Assembly: GCA_037724045.1 (NCBI GenBank)
Contig: JBBJOW010000002.1
Span: 1-64,000 of the forward strand
Direction of reading: 5' to 3'
DNA: 64,000 bases
Source: DATLGB01 sp037724045
GTDB taxonomy: Bacteria > Actinomycetota > Thermoleophilia > Solirubrobacterales > Solirubrobacteraceae
Position numbers and translations under genes: made by a program. Of the stretch, positions 25,709 to 33,605 are shown piece after piece. The notes under the pieces are model-generated. The model was not told the DNA's origin. It saw only the letters and a program-made list of their open reading frames with translations, and made no database searches. Each line of letters begins with the position of its first letter. Positions within the stretch are counted from its first letter, which is position 1.

Positions 25709-26359
25709 ATGGAGTTGCTCGCTGAGGAAAGGGAGGCCGTCGCCGCCGTTTGTCGCCGCCTGGCGGCCGCCGGCCTCGTGCGCGGGACCTCCGGCAACGT
25801 CTCCGTCCGCACCGGCGATCTGATCGCCGTCACGCCGACCGGCGCCGTGCTGGCGACGATGACCGCAGAGGACGTCGCCGTCGTGGACGAGCACGGCGAC
25901 CAGGTGGACGGCCAGCTCGCCCCCACGTCCGAGCTCGACCTGCACCGCTCCGTGTACGCGCGTTACGGGTCGAACGCGGTTGTGCACACGCACGCGCCCG
26001 CCGCCACCGCCGTCGCCTGCGTGGCCGACGAGCTGCCGTGCGTGCATTACGAGATGCTCCAGCTCGGCGGCGCCGTGCGCGTCGCTCCCTATGCGACGTT
26101 CGGGACGACCGATCTGGCCGAGAGCGCGGTCAACGGGCTCGCGGGCCGGACCGCCGTGCTGCTCGCCAACCACGGCGCCGTCACCCATGGCCCGACGCTG
26201 GCGGCCGCGATCGACGCGACCGAGCTGCTCGAGTGGGCCGCCGACGTCTATCTGCGCGCCAGCGTCCTCGGCACGCCGCGCGTGCTCGGGCAGGAGGAGC
26301 TCGACGCTGTCGTCGCAACGTTGGCGCAGCGCGATTACGGCCGGACCCACCCCGCATGA
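25709..26359 (+). CDS. Class II aldolase/adducin family protein (L-fuculose-phosphate aldolase type)
   Basis: 216 residues. RGTSGNVSVR at residue 26 is the phosphate-binding loop; SELDLHRSVY holds the catalytic Glu (about residue 73); NAVVHTHAPAATAV and LLANHGAV carry the zinc His residues. Length and motifs fit fuculose/ribulose-phosphate aldolases. Its stop overlaps the ATG of a truncated sugar kinase, suggesting a former aldolase-kinase pathway for a deoxy or pentose sugar. Confidence 0.9.
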   Translation: MELLAEEREAVAAVCRRLAAAGLVRGTSGNVSVRTGDLIAVTPTGAVLATMTAEDVAVVDEHGDQVDGQLAPTSELDLHRSVYARYGSNAVVHTHAPAATAVACVADELPCVHYEMLQLGGAVRVAPYATFGTTDLAESAVNGLAGRTAVLLANHGAVTHGPTLAAAIDATELLEWAADVYLRASVLGTPRVLGQEELDAVVATLAQRDYGRTHPA

Positions 26360-26490
26360 AGGCGGTCTGCCTCGGCGTCCACGTGCTCGACGTGCTCGTG
26401 CGTCCGGTCGAGGCCATTTCTGAAGGTCAGGGCGGCGCGCTGGTCGAGCAGATCCGCATGACCGCCGCTCAGCACTGTCTCGCCGAGTAG
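26356..26490 (+). pseudogene. PfkB-family sugar kinase, N-terminal fragment
   Basis: ATG overlapping the aldolase stop opens MKAVCLGVHVLDVLVRPVEAI, EGQGGALVEQIRMTAA, the first strand and the substrate-binding GG region of PfkB kinases, but the frame diverges after 38 residues and stops at 26490. The remaining 250 or so residues, with the GAGD ATP site, are absent. Confidence 0.65.
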
Positions 26491-26492
26491 CC

Positions 26493-26882
26493 ATGATGCG
26501 ACCGATGCCTTGGTTGCTTGCGACAGCGTTAGTCGTTCCGGGCTGCGGTACCGATGCAACAGATCAAGTCAGCGGCGAGGGGGCTCGGAGCTTGCCGACC
26601 GGTCTTATGGACCTGGTGGACCTTTGTACGAAGCTGCCTGGGGCGTGGGACGACCCCGCGTACCAACGACAGCGAGCGCGCCGTCTGGCGCAGGTCCGTG
26701 CGCTTGTGACCGTGGTGATGAACACACCGGACGCATCGATCGTGGCGAGGGCAGTCGACGAATCCGGCGAACCCGTGACCTTCGACTTCACGGTTCGACG
26801 TCTTGCGCTGTCGAGCAGGCGGGTGAAGATGGGGTCGCTCGTGTACTGCGCGATGCCCTTGCCGCGCAGGAAGGGCAGGTAG
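26493..26882 (+). CDS. Small putative lipoprotein, 3' end probably altered
   Basis: Frame of 129 residues from ATG 26493. MMRPMPWLLATALVVPGCG is a short lipoprotein signal with lipobox VPGC (Cys18). The mature part is hydrophilic (DLVDLCTKLPGAWDDPAYQRQRARRLAQVRALV). From about residue 100 it reads antisense through the alpha-hydroxy-acid oxidase relic, so the present C-terminus is probably not native. Base composition here is lower in GC than its neighbours. No family recognised. Confidence 0.5.
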   Translation: MMRPMPWLLATALVVPGCGTDATDQVSGEGARSLPTGLMDLVDLCTKLPGAWDDPAYQRQRARRLAQVRALVTVVMNTPDASIVARAVDESGEPVTFDFTVRRLALSSRRVKMGSLVYCAMPLPRRKGR

Positions 26883-27363
26883 GCGAGGTCGAGGTCGCGT
26901 GTGCGCCAGCCCAGGAGCGTCGTGTCGAGGGTGACCGCGATCGCCGTGCACCCGCTGTCCTGCGCGCGACACCAGCGACTCGACGAGGTCGTTCGAGGTC
27001 GACCAGTAGAACTGGAACCAGCACGGAGTGTCCCCGAGCGCGCCAGCGATCTGCTCCATCGGCGCCGATCGGTGCGAGCAGGAACGGGACCGCGTGCCGC
27101 TGGCCGAAGAGCTCGACCGACGTGTCGCGCTCGGACACGTCGCGCAGCATGCGCGGCACGATCCGCCACGCGCCCCAGTCGGCCCGGTTGGCACGCACCG
27201 TGGCCTCGCTGCCTGCGCCGCCCGCGAAGTAGGCGAACGCCTGGGGGCTCATGGCTCGCTCCGCGGTCTGCTCGAGCTTGGCGTGGTCGATGGGCACGCG
27301 CGGCTTGCGCCCGCTCACGCCGTCGACGTAGACCGCCGTCTGCCGCTGTACCCCGAACGCCAT
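26788..27363 (-). pseudogene. FMN-dependent alpha-hydroxy-acid oxidase/dehydrogenase relic
   Basis: From 27363 the peptide GRKPRVPIDHAKLEQ, AMSPQAFAYFAGGAGSEATVRANR, WRIVPRMLRDVSERDTSVELFG, FLLAPIGA is the N-terminal third of lactate oxidase/monooxygenase-type enzymes. A jump then leads, in a second frame, to IAGALGDTPCWFQFYWSTSNDLVESLVSRA and, in a third, to TAIAVTLDTTLLGWRTRDLDLAYLPFLRGKG. About 30 residues are missing between the first two pieces and the whole C-terminal half with catalytic His and Arg is gone. Confidence 0.75.
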
Positions 27364-27390
27364 CGGCGCGGGAAGCTACCTTGGCGACGG

Positions 27391-28185
27391 ATGGGATTGC
27401 TTCACGTCATCCTCGCCGCCGCCGCAATGACGGCCCCGCCGCCCGTCAACGCCCCGCTCCCGGCCAACGCCACCGGTTACGTGGACGCGCTGACGGAGGT
27501 CCGCCCGCTGGCCCGTGCCGCGGCCTCCGAATGGGACGGCAACCGGCCGGTGCCAGAGCCGCTCGAGCTCTACGCCCTCTACGGCCAGCGGCTGAGCAAC
27601 GAGCTGGCCGACGACCGCGCGCTGCGCCGGAAGGTCATACCGCGGCTGCCCGAGCGCGAGCGCGGGGCGGTGCGCGACGAGGCACAGGCGCTGGCGGGCC
27701 TGGGCCGGCTCGCTCGCGGCTGGCCGGTGCAGGCCAAGCGCGCGTACACCACCGGCCCGGCCGAGAGCGCGGTCAAGCTGTGGCGCTACTACGGGGCCGC
27801 GAAGCGCCGCTTCGGCGTTGCCCGCTCCACGCTGGCCGCCGTCAACCTGCTCGAGTCGAGCCTGAACCGGCTGCGCTCCAACAGCGTCGCGGGGGCTCAG
27901 GGGCCGATGCAGTTCATCCCCTCGACGTGGGCGGCGTACGGGCTCGGCGGCGACATCCGCGACCCGCGCGACGCGATCCTCGGCGCCGCGAACTACCTGA
28001 AGGCCAACGGCGCGCCGCGCGACAACGAGAACGCGCTGCTGCGCTACAACCCGTCCTCGCTGTACGTGGACGCGATCCTGCGCTACGAGCGCCGGATGCG
28101 CTCCTTCGCCGCCTTCCGCTTCTACTACGCGCGGTCGTTGTTCGTGCGGGGCAAGAACGGGCGCGTGCGGCTCACCGGCCCGTGA
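27391..28185 (+). CDS. Exported lytic transglycosylase (SLT domain)
   Basis: 264 residues from ATG 27391. Short hydrophobic leader MGLLHVILAAAAMTAPPPVNA, a helical middle, and an SLT domain in the C-terminal half: AAVNLLESSLNRLRSNSV with the catalytic Glu (about residue 150), AQGPMQFIPSTWAAYG, and DPRDAILGAANYLKANGA. Cleaves peptidoglycan glycan strands. The stop overlaps the GTG of the next gene (GTGA). Confidence 0.88.
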   Translation: MGLLHVILAAAAMTAPPPVNAPLPANATGYVDALTEVRPLARAAASEWDGNRPVPEPLELYALYGQRLSNELADDRALRRKVIPRLPERERGAVRDEAQALAGLGRLARGWPVQAKRAYTTGPAESAVKLWRYYGAAKRRFGVARSTLAAVNLLESSLNRLRSNSVAGAQGPMQFIPSTWAAYGLGGDIRDPRDAILGAANYLKANGAPRDNENALLRYNPSSLYVDAILRYERRMRSFAAFRFYYARSLFVRGKNGRVRLTGP

Positions 28186-28904
28186 GGGTCGAGATTGGGC
28201 CCACCCGCCAGGTCGCCGAGCTGATCGCGGACCCCGGGCGGCCGGGGTGCCTCGTGCTCTACGTCGACGGGCTTCCGTCGTCGCACGTGGACATGGCCGA
28301 TCCCGCACGACTCCACATGGATTATCTCGCCCGCCTCGCCACTGCCATCGATTGTTTTTCGCCGCGCGGCGCCGCGGCTGACTTTCTGCATCTAGGAGGG
28401 GGAGCGGTGGCGTTGCCTCGCTTCGTGGCCGCAACTCGGCCTCGGGCGGTGCAGGAGGTGTGGGAGATCGAGCCGGAGCTGGTCGCCTTGGCCCGCGCGC
28501 GGCTCGGCGGCCGCAAGCTCAATTTGCGCTGCGGGGACGCCGCGGAGCGGTTGGAGCGCCGGGCCGATGACTCGGCCGACGTGGTCGTCGGCGATGCGTT
28601 CGTCGGGACGGAGATCCCGGCCGCGCTGGCTTCCCCCACCTTCGTCGCCGGCGTTCGCCGCGTGGTGCGCGACGACGGCCTCTATCTGCTCAACGTGGTC
28701 GACGAGCCGCCGTGGGCGCGGGCGACGGCGCAGCGCCGCTTACTGCGCGACGCCTTCGGCCGCGTCCTCACCTTCGGCGCGCGCGAGGTCGTGCGTGGCA
28801 AACGGGCCGGGAACGTCCTGCTGGCCGCGTCGAACGGCCCGCTGTCGCGCGAGCGCCTCAACCGCTCGCTCGCCGGCGGTCCTTTCCCCGGCCTTTGCGA
28901 ATAG
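28182..28904 (+). CDS. Spermidine synthase-like SAM-binding protein
   Basis: 240 residues from GTG 28182. Resembles the C-terminal domain of actinobacterial fused-MFS/spermidine synthase proteins: VDGLPSSHVDMADPARLHMDYL, FLHLGGGAVALPRF (the SAM/dcSAM loop, here LGGGA), EVWEIEPELVALARARLG and DVVVGDAFVG. Without the second Asp pattern of true spermidine synthases it could be a different transferase. Followed by a hairpin at 28905-28921. Confidence 0.8.
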   Translation: MRVEIGPTRQVAELIADPGRPGCLVLYVDGLPSSHVDMADPARLHMDYLARLATAIDCFSPRGAAADFLHLGGGAVALPRFVAATRPRAVQEVWEIEPELVALARARLGGRKLNLRCGDAAERLERRADDSADVVVGDAFVGTEIPAALASPTFVAGVRRVVRDDGLYLLNVVDEPPWARATAQRRLLRDAFGRVLTFGAREVVRGKRAGNVLLAASNGPLSRERLNRSLAGGPFPGLCE

Positions 28905-28921
28905 CACCCCGATAGGGGGTG
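28905..28921 (+). terminator. Short GC hairpin after the spermidine synthase-like gene
   Basis: CACCCC-GATAG-GGGGTG directly after the stop codon, followed by TAAAT. A plausible but weak terminator since the T-run is missing. Confidence 0.4.
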
Positions 28922-28934
28922 TAAATCAGAAGTC

Positions 28935-29060
28935 AGGCGGAAGCGCCGACCGAGCCCACGACCGCGGCGCTGCCGACGACCGCGGCGGAGCCCACGACGC
29001 CCGCGCTCCCGACGACCGCGGCCGAGCCGACCACGCCCACGCTGACATCGACGGCGACGG
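28935..29060. repeat. Imperfect short tandem repeats (GACGACCGCGG unit)
   Basis: Three to four imperfect copies of a unit around 30-36 bp, each with GACGACCGCGGC and GAGCCCACGACG. One plus frame reads as repeated EPTTAALPTTAA-like Pro/Thr segments, a minus frame as repeated VVGSAAVVGSAG. Neither has a convincing start, so this may be the remnant of a cell-wall-spanning linker or purely intergenic repeat. Confidence 0.6.
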
Positions 29061-29103
29061 ACGCTTCGATCATGGCGGGACGTACGGGGTAGACGACACC
29101 CCA

Positions 29104-29712
29104 ATGCGCGAGATTCTTCCCGGCGTGTGGCACTGGACCGCCGAGCACCCCGACATCCATCACGACGTCTCCTCCTACTACCTCGAGGACGCCGCCGCCG
29201 TGCTCGACCCGTTGCTTGGAGACGACGGCATCGACGCCCTGGGCGACCGGGACGTCAAGCAGGTGATCCTCTCCAACCGGCTGCACAGCCGCGACGCCGG
29301 TGAGGTCCAGGCGGCCTTCGGCGCGCGCATCCGCGTGCCCCGAGCCGGCCTCGGCCACTTCCAGGACAAGCCGTTCGACGTCGAGCCCTATTCCCCGGGC
29401 GACGAGATCGCGCCCGGCGTCCACTCGCTCGCGCTCGGGGCCATCGCCCCCGACGACGGCGTCCTGCACATCCACGCCGGAGAGGGCGCCCTGCACTTCG
29501 CCGACGGGCTGCTGCTGCACGAGGACGGCGAGCTCGGGCTCATGTCCGACGAGCTGATGGACAATCCCGAGGCGGTCAAGCTGAAGACGTTCGCGATGTT
29601 CCAGGAGTACGTCGAGCTCGACTTCGACGCACTGCTGTTCGCCCACAGCGACCCGCTGCTTCAGGGCGGCCGCGACCAGCTCGCCTACTTCGTCAGGCGG
29701 AACAACACGTGA
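29104..29712 (+). CDS. Metallo-beta-lactamase-fold-like hydrolase, degenerate metal site
   Basis: 202 residues from ATG 29104. MREILPGVWHW and SSYYLEDAAAVLDPLL match the first strands of MBL-fold proteins. The usual HxHxDH is replaced by SNRLHSRDAGEV, keeping one His and the Asp; LHFADGLLL and FAHSDPLL occupy later motif positions. May be a non-hydrolytic or single-metal member. The last 28 bp overlap the convergent GNAT gene. Confidence 0.7.
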   Translation: MREILPGVWHWTAEHPDIHHDVSSYYLEDAAAVLDPLLGDDGIDALGDRDVKQVILSNRLHSRDAGEVQAAFGARIRVPRAGLGHFQDKPFDVEPYSPGDEIAPGVHSLALGAIAPDDGVLHIHAGEGALHFADGLLLHEDGELGLMSDELMDNPEAVKLKTFAMFQEYVELDFDALLFAHSDPLLQGGRDQLAYFVRRNNT

Positions 29713-30146
29713 GGCAGCCCGACCCGCTCGGTGTCGCGCTCGTAGACGAAACCCAGCCGCGCCATGACCGCCAGCGACGCGGCGTTCTCCCGCGTCGTCT
29801 CGGCGACCACCGAATCGAGACCGACGTCGTCGAACGCGAACCGGATCGCCGCGTGGGCGATCTCCGTGGCCAACCCCTCGTTGCGCCGCTCGGCGGCGAT
29901 CAGCCAGTCCACTCCCACTTCCTCACCTGAGCGGTTGAGCCCGGCACGGCCGACGACGGCCCGGGTTGCCGCGTCGCGCACCACCCACGGACCGAACCGG
30001 TGCCGCTTCCAGTGGTCCATGTCGCGGACCATCATCGACCGGACCCTCGCGAGCGTCACCGGCCATTCCCACACCGGGTGCAGCTCGTCGGCGTCGCGCA
30101 GCAGTGGGCGCGTGCCCACCAGCCGCTCCGTGCGGACCTCGTCCAT
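29685..30146 (-). CDS. GNAT-family N-acetyltransferase (RimJ/RimL-like)
   Basis: 153 residues from ATG 30146; the open frame extends further upstream into aat but that stretch is antisense. MDEVRTERLVGTRPLLRDADELHPVW is the standard RimL start, WVVRDAATRAVVGRAGL the central strands, NEGLATEIAHAAIRFAF the acetyl-CoA site and ENAASLAVMARLGFVYERD the C-terminal signature. Target unknown. Divergent from aat with 9 bp between starts. Confidence 0.87.
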   Translation of the reverse strand: MDEVRTERLVGTRPLLRDADELHPVWEWPVTLARVRSMMVRDMDHWKRHRFGPWVVRDAATRAVVGRAGLNRSGEEVGVDWLIAAERRNEGLATEIAHAAIRFAFDDVGLDSVVAETTRENAASLAVMARLGFVYERDTERVGLPHVLFRLTK

Positions 30147-30155
30147 GATGCGATT

Positions 30156-30782
30156 GTGCAGGACGCGCCGGATCTGACCATCGCCCTGTCGGCCTACGCC
30201 CAGGGCCTGTTTCCCATGGACGACCCTGAAGCGCAGGACGCGCCGCTGCCGTTCTACCGCGCCGACCCTCGCGCGATCTTCGACCTGGCAGACCTCGATC
30301 GCACGCGCCGGGTGGTTCGCCGCAGCCTTGCCGCGGACCCGGGCTGGCAGCCGGCGATCGACCGGGACTTCGCAGCGGTGCTGTTCGGCTGTGCCGAGTC
30401 GCGATCGCCCGACGACGGCATCTGGCTCACCCCGCGGCTCGCCGGTCTCTACGAGGAGCTGCACGCTGCGGGCGTCGCGCACTCCTTCGAGCTGTGGGAC
30501 GGCAACACGCTGGCGGGCGGGATCCTCGGCGTCGCGCTCGGCCGCGCCGTGCTGCTGGAGACGATGTTCCACACACTCCCCCACGCCGGCAACGTCAACC
30601 TCGTGCGCACGCTGGAACGCCTCGAGCGCGCCGGCGTGACGCTGTGCGACATCCAGCTCATCTCGCCGCACACGAAGCGGCTCGGTGCGTTCGAGATTCC
30701 CGCTTCGGACTTCGAGCGCCGCCTCAGCGCGGCACTCGGGAACCGCCTCGGGGGCCCGCCCAGCGGGCCCACTCCGTCATGA
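30156..30782 (+). CDS. aat: Leucyl/phenylalanyl-tRNA-protein transferase
   Basis: 208 residues from GTG 30156. Adds Leu or Phe to N-terminal Arg/Lys of proteins, feeding the N-end rule. Seen: SAYAQGLFPM near the start, FELWDGNTLAGGILGVALGRAVLLETMF in the catalytic core, and CDIQLISPHTKRLGAFEIPASDFERRL at the end (the usual D-Q-TPHL-SLGA). Slightly shorter than E. coli Aat, missing the extreme N-terminus. Ends in a GC hairpin shared with the convergent c-di-GMP gene. Confidence 0.87.
   Translation: MQDAPDLTIALSAYAQGLFPMDDPEAQDAPLPFYRADPRAIFDLADLDRTRRVVRRSLAADPGWQPAIDRDFAAVLFGCAESRSPDDGIWLTPRLAGLYEELHAAGVAHSFELWDGNTLAGGILGVALGRAVLLETMFHTLPHAGNVNLVRTLERLERAGVTLCDIQLISPHTKRLGAFEIPASDFERRLSAALGNRLGGPPSGPTPS
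30752..30770. terminator. Perfect GC hairpin at the aat 3' end
   Basis: GGGCCCGC-CCA-GCGGGCCC, an 8-bp perfect stem within the last codons of aat and just beyond the stop of the convergent gene. It may end both transcripts; no T-run. Confidence 0.4.
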
Positions 30783-32822
30783 GCGGTGTGCCCGCTGATC
30801 ACCCCTGGTGAGCAGCTCGGCTGCGCGGCGCGGGCGCCCGAGGTGCAGGCCCTGGGCGAGCTCGATCCCGAGGTCGCGCACGACGTCCATGATCGCCTCG
30901 TCCTCGACGCACTCGGCGACGACGGTCTTGCCCAGTCCGTGCGCCGCGTCGACGACGACCCGCGCGATGGTGCGGTCGGCGGCGTCGGTCGGCATCCCGC
31001 GCGTGAGCTGCCCGTCGAGCTTGAGGAACTCGACTGGCATGTGCTTCAGGTAGCGCAGCGCGGCCGTCCCCAATCCGAAGTCGTCCAGGGCGAAGCGGCA
31101 GCCGATCTCGCCCAGCTGAGCCATCAGCCGCTGCGCTTCGCCGCGATCAGAGAGCGCGACGCGCTCGGTGACCTCGAAGATCAGGTGCTGGCCGGCCTCC
31201 GGCGTCTCCATCATCAGCTCCACGGCGCGGGCGAGGAAGGCCCGATCGGCGAGCGACTCCGCGCTGAGGTTGACCGACAGGTCGACCGGGGCGCCGGCGC
31301 GGATGCCGTCGAGCACCAGGCCGATCGCCTGGGTGACGACCCATTCGTCGATCGCGCCGATGAGGCCATGTCGCTTCGCCGGGGCGAGGAACGCGTTGGG
31401 CCGCACGACGCTGCCGTCCTCGTCGCGCATGCGCAGCAGCAGCTCGTACATCGCCGGCACTCCGGTCTGCACGGAGACGATCGGCTGCGCGTCGAGCAGC
31501 AGCCGGCCGGCGTCCAGGCTGCGGCGGACCGTGTCGGCCCAGCCGAGGTGCGAGGAGCGCTTCTGGTGCATGTTGGCGTCGAACACGACGACGGAGTTGG
31601 GACCGCGGCGCTTGGCCTCGGCGAGCGCCTCGTTGGCGTGCAGCAGCAGGTCGTCGGTGAGGGCGATGCCTGCGCAGGCGGACACGGCGAGCCGGGCGCC
31701 GGCGACGTCGACGGACCGGGAGTAGACCGCGGCGAGGAGTTCGCGGATCAGCGGCTCGGGGTCCTGCGTGTCGGAGAGCATCACCCCGAACTCGTCGTCG
31801 CCGATCCGCGCCAGCGCGCCGCGACCGCCGACCGCGTCCTGCAGGCGGGTGGCGACCGCTTCGAGCACGGCGTCGCCGGCGGCGGTGCCGTAGGTGTCGT
31901 TGAGCTCGGTGAGGCCGTCGATGTCGATGATCGCGAGGCCGGTCGGCGTCCCGGGCAGGTCACGCAACAGCGGCAGCAGCGCCGAGCGGTTGAGCAGCCC
32001 GGTGAGCGAGTCGTGGTTCTCCGCGTGGCGGACCTCCTCCTGGAGGTGCTCGGTGGCGGCGACGTTCTCGACCTGGACGATGTAGTGGCGGACCTCGCCC
32101 GCGTCGTCGCGCAGCAGCGAGACGGAGAAGACCACAGGCATGGCGGCGCCGTCGGCGTGACGCAGCCCGACGCGCAGCTGGACGGCGTGCAGCTCTCCGG
32201 CGACGAGGCGGGCGAACTCCTCGCGGAGGGTGGCGAGATCGCAGTCGCTGACCAGCGACTCGAGCTCGGCGCCGGTGCGGTCCTGGCCGATCAGCTCGGT
32301 CATCGCGTGGTTCACGCGGCGCACGACGCCGTCGCCGACGACGGCCATCCCGATCGGTGACATGTTGAAGACGCGCTCGAGGGCGTCGACGGCGTGCTCG
32401 GAGCCGCCGGGCTCGCCAAGGGCGACATCGACGATCTGCGCCCCGCGGTTCACGCGGGCGCGCAGCCGGACGGTGGTCCAGGCGTCGTCTGCGGCACGCA
32501 TTCGCAGCGTCGCCGTGCGGACCTCGCCGTCGGGCGAGAGCGGGTTCAAAGCAGCGAGCAGCTGCTCGCGGTCGGCGTCATGGACGAGGTCGGAGAGCGC
32601 GGTGCCCACGAGGTCTGCAGGTCGCATACCCGTCAGCGCGCCCAGCGCGGCCGACGCGCGGCGCACACGACCGTCCAGGCCGACCTCGGCCAGGCCTTCG
32701 CCAGTCAGGCCCCAGAGGCGCTCTTCACGTCCCCGCGCGCGGCGTAGGAGGACGAGACAGGCGGCCAGCGCGACGAGCGCTGCCCCTAGGGCTATGGCAC
32801 CGAAGATCATGACGAAGATCAT
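30777..32822 (-). CDS. Membrane PAS-GGDEF-EAL protein, probable c-di-GMP phosphodiesterase
   Basis: 681 residues. One N-terminal membrane helix (residues 1-27), two PAS domains (about 35-130 and 145-260), a GGDEF domain (about 270-420) whose active loop reads IGDDEF and so is probably not a cyclase, and an EAL domain (about 435-675). The EAL residues appear intact: YELLLRM (Glu), NLSAESLAD (Asn), FEVTER (Glu), LDDFGLGTA (Asp-Asp), EFLKLDG (Lys) and AQGLHLGRP (Gln). It should lower c-di-GMP, perhaps influencing the exopolysaccharide locus. Stands alone, convergent with aat. Confidence 0.92.
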   Translation of the reverse strand: MIFVMIFGAIALGAALVALAACLVLLRRARGREERLWGLTGEGLAEVGLDGRVRRASAALGALTGMRPADLVGTALSDLVHDADREQLLAALNPLSPDGEVRTATLRMRAADDAWTTVRLRARVNRGAQIVDVALGEPGGSEHAVDALERVFNMSPIGMAVVGDGVVRRVNHAMTELIGQDRTGAELESLVSDCDLATLREEFARLVAGELHAVQLRVGLRHADGAAMPVVFSVSLLRDDAGEVRHYIVQVENVAATEHLQEEVRHAENHDSLTGLLNRSALLPLLRDLPGTPTGLAIIDIDGLTELNDTYGTAAGDAVLEAVATRLQDAVGGRGALARIGDDEFGVMLSDTQDPEPLIRELLAAVYSRSVDVAGARLAVSACAGIALTDDLLLHANEALAEAKRRGPNSVVVFDANMHQKRSSHLGWADTVRRSLDAGRLLLDAQPIVSVQTGVPAMYELLLRMRDEDGSVVRPNAFLAPAKRHGLIGAIDEWVVTQAIGLVLDGIRAGAPVDLSVNLSAESLADRAFLARAVELMMETPEAGQHLIFEVTERVALSDRGEAQRLMAQLGEIGCRFALDDFGLGTAALRYLKHMPVEFLKLDGQLTRGMPTDAADRTIARVVVDAAHGLGKTVVAECVEDEAIMDVVRDLGIELAQGLHLGRPRRAAELLTRGDQRAHRS

Positions 32823-32912
32823 GACGACATGAGTCGCCCCCCTCTGCCGCTAGGACATACGTGCATAACGGCCAGCCTCAGGTCCAGCCCCCAAGGGCCT
32901 AACCTCAACCGC

Positions 32913-33053
32913 TTGCCTGAGCAGCTTCCTTCGCCGGCCCGCAGGCGTCGTGTGGCGGAGGCGCTCGCACTCGCCGGAGAGTGGAAGCGGCTCGATCGGG
33001 TGGCCACCGCGGTGGCCATCGTGCTCAGCCCCCGCTCCACCCTGAAGGCGTAG
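32913..33053 (+). CDS. Small basic protein of unknown function
   Basis: TTG 32913 gives 46 residues, LPSPARRRRVAEALALAGEW and VATAVAIVLSPRSTLKA, with an ATG 28 codons earlier as alternative. The stop (33051-33053) overlaps the GTG of the next small gene by one base, which is the main reason to accept it. No family recognised. Confidence 0.4.
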   Translation: MPEQLPSPARRRRVAEALALAGEWKRLDRVATAVAIVLSPRSTLKA

Positions 33054-33262
33054 TGCAGGCCGGCTTGTGCGATGCGTGCGCCCACCAGCAGGTGGTGCGG
33101 ACGGGGCGCGGGAGCGTCTTCTCGCTCTGCCGGCTGCACAAGGATGACGACCGCTTCTCGAAGTACCCGCAGGTGCCCGTGCTGCGCTGCTCCGGCTTCA
33201 GCGCAGGCCGCGGTGGCCCATCCGGACCAGGGCCTCGTGGTGGCGGACCACGCGCTGCTTGA
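33053..33262 (+). CDS. Small Cys-rich (zinc-ribbon-like) protein
   Basis: 69 residues from GTG 33053. LCDACAHQQVVRTGRGSVFSLC and later VPVLRCSGF give four Cys in a C-x2-C...C...C layout suitable for zinc binding; the last 20 residues are Gly/Pro-rich, low complexity, and overlap the convergent gene, so the original end may be earlier. Coupled by one base to the preceding small frame. Confidence 0.55.
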   Translation: MQAGLCDACAHQQVVRTGRGSVFSLCRLHKDDDRFSKYPQVPVLRCSGFSAGRGGPSGPGPRGGGPRAA

Positions 33263-33497
33263 CCGGGTCCGTGTCGGGCCGGTCGTGGACGATGCCCCAC
33301 ATGGCGTCGGCGGCCATCTCGGCCGTCTCCGGCGTTGCGCGCGTGAGCATCTCGTCGGCGAGCGCGCACTCGAGGCGCTCGATCTTCTGCTGCGCCGTCC
33401 CTTCGCCCAGTGACGGGAACGGCGTGCCGCGGAGGTGCTCCTCCCAGGCGCCCTTGACCATGGCGAAGCGGTTGCGCAGAGCGATTGCGTCGGACAT
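33198..33497 (-). CDS. Hypothetical helical protein
   Basis: 99 residues from ATG 33497: MSDAIALRNRFAMVKGAWEEHLRG, QQKIERLECALADEMLTRATPETAEMAADAMWGIV. Mostly helical, acidic, no membrane segment. No family recognised. It runs toward the small Cys-rich gene and overlaps its Gly/Pro tail by 65 bp; one of the two overlapping ends is probably over-extended. Confidence 0.55.
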   Translation of the reverse strand: MSDAIALRNRFAMVKGAWEEHLRGTPFPSLGEGTAQQKIERLECALADEMLTRATPETAEMAADAMWGIVHDRPDTDPVKQRVVRHHEALVRMGHRGLR

Positions 33498-33605
33498 GGC
33501 GGGGCGCGAGTCTGTCAGAAGAACAGGCCCGGGGGGCCCGCCCAGCGGTCCATCTCTTGCGGACTCATGTCCCGCTGGGCACCCCCGTGGCTACGGTGTA
33601 GTTGC

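Noticed and set aside
33526..33605. Possible hairpin CCCAGCGG/CCGCTGGG upstream of the ABC genes as riboswitch
   Set aside because: Only a simple imperfect stem with a long loop; nothing matching a known riboswitch class.
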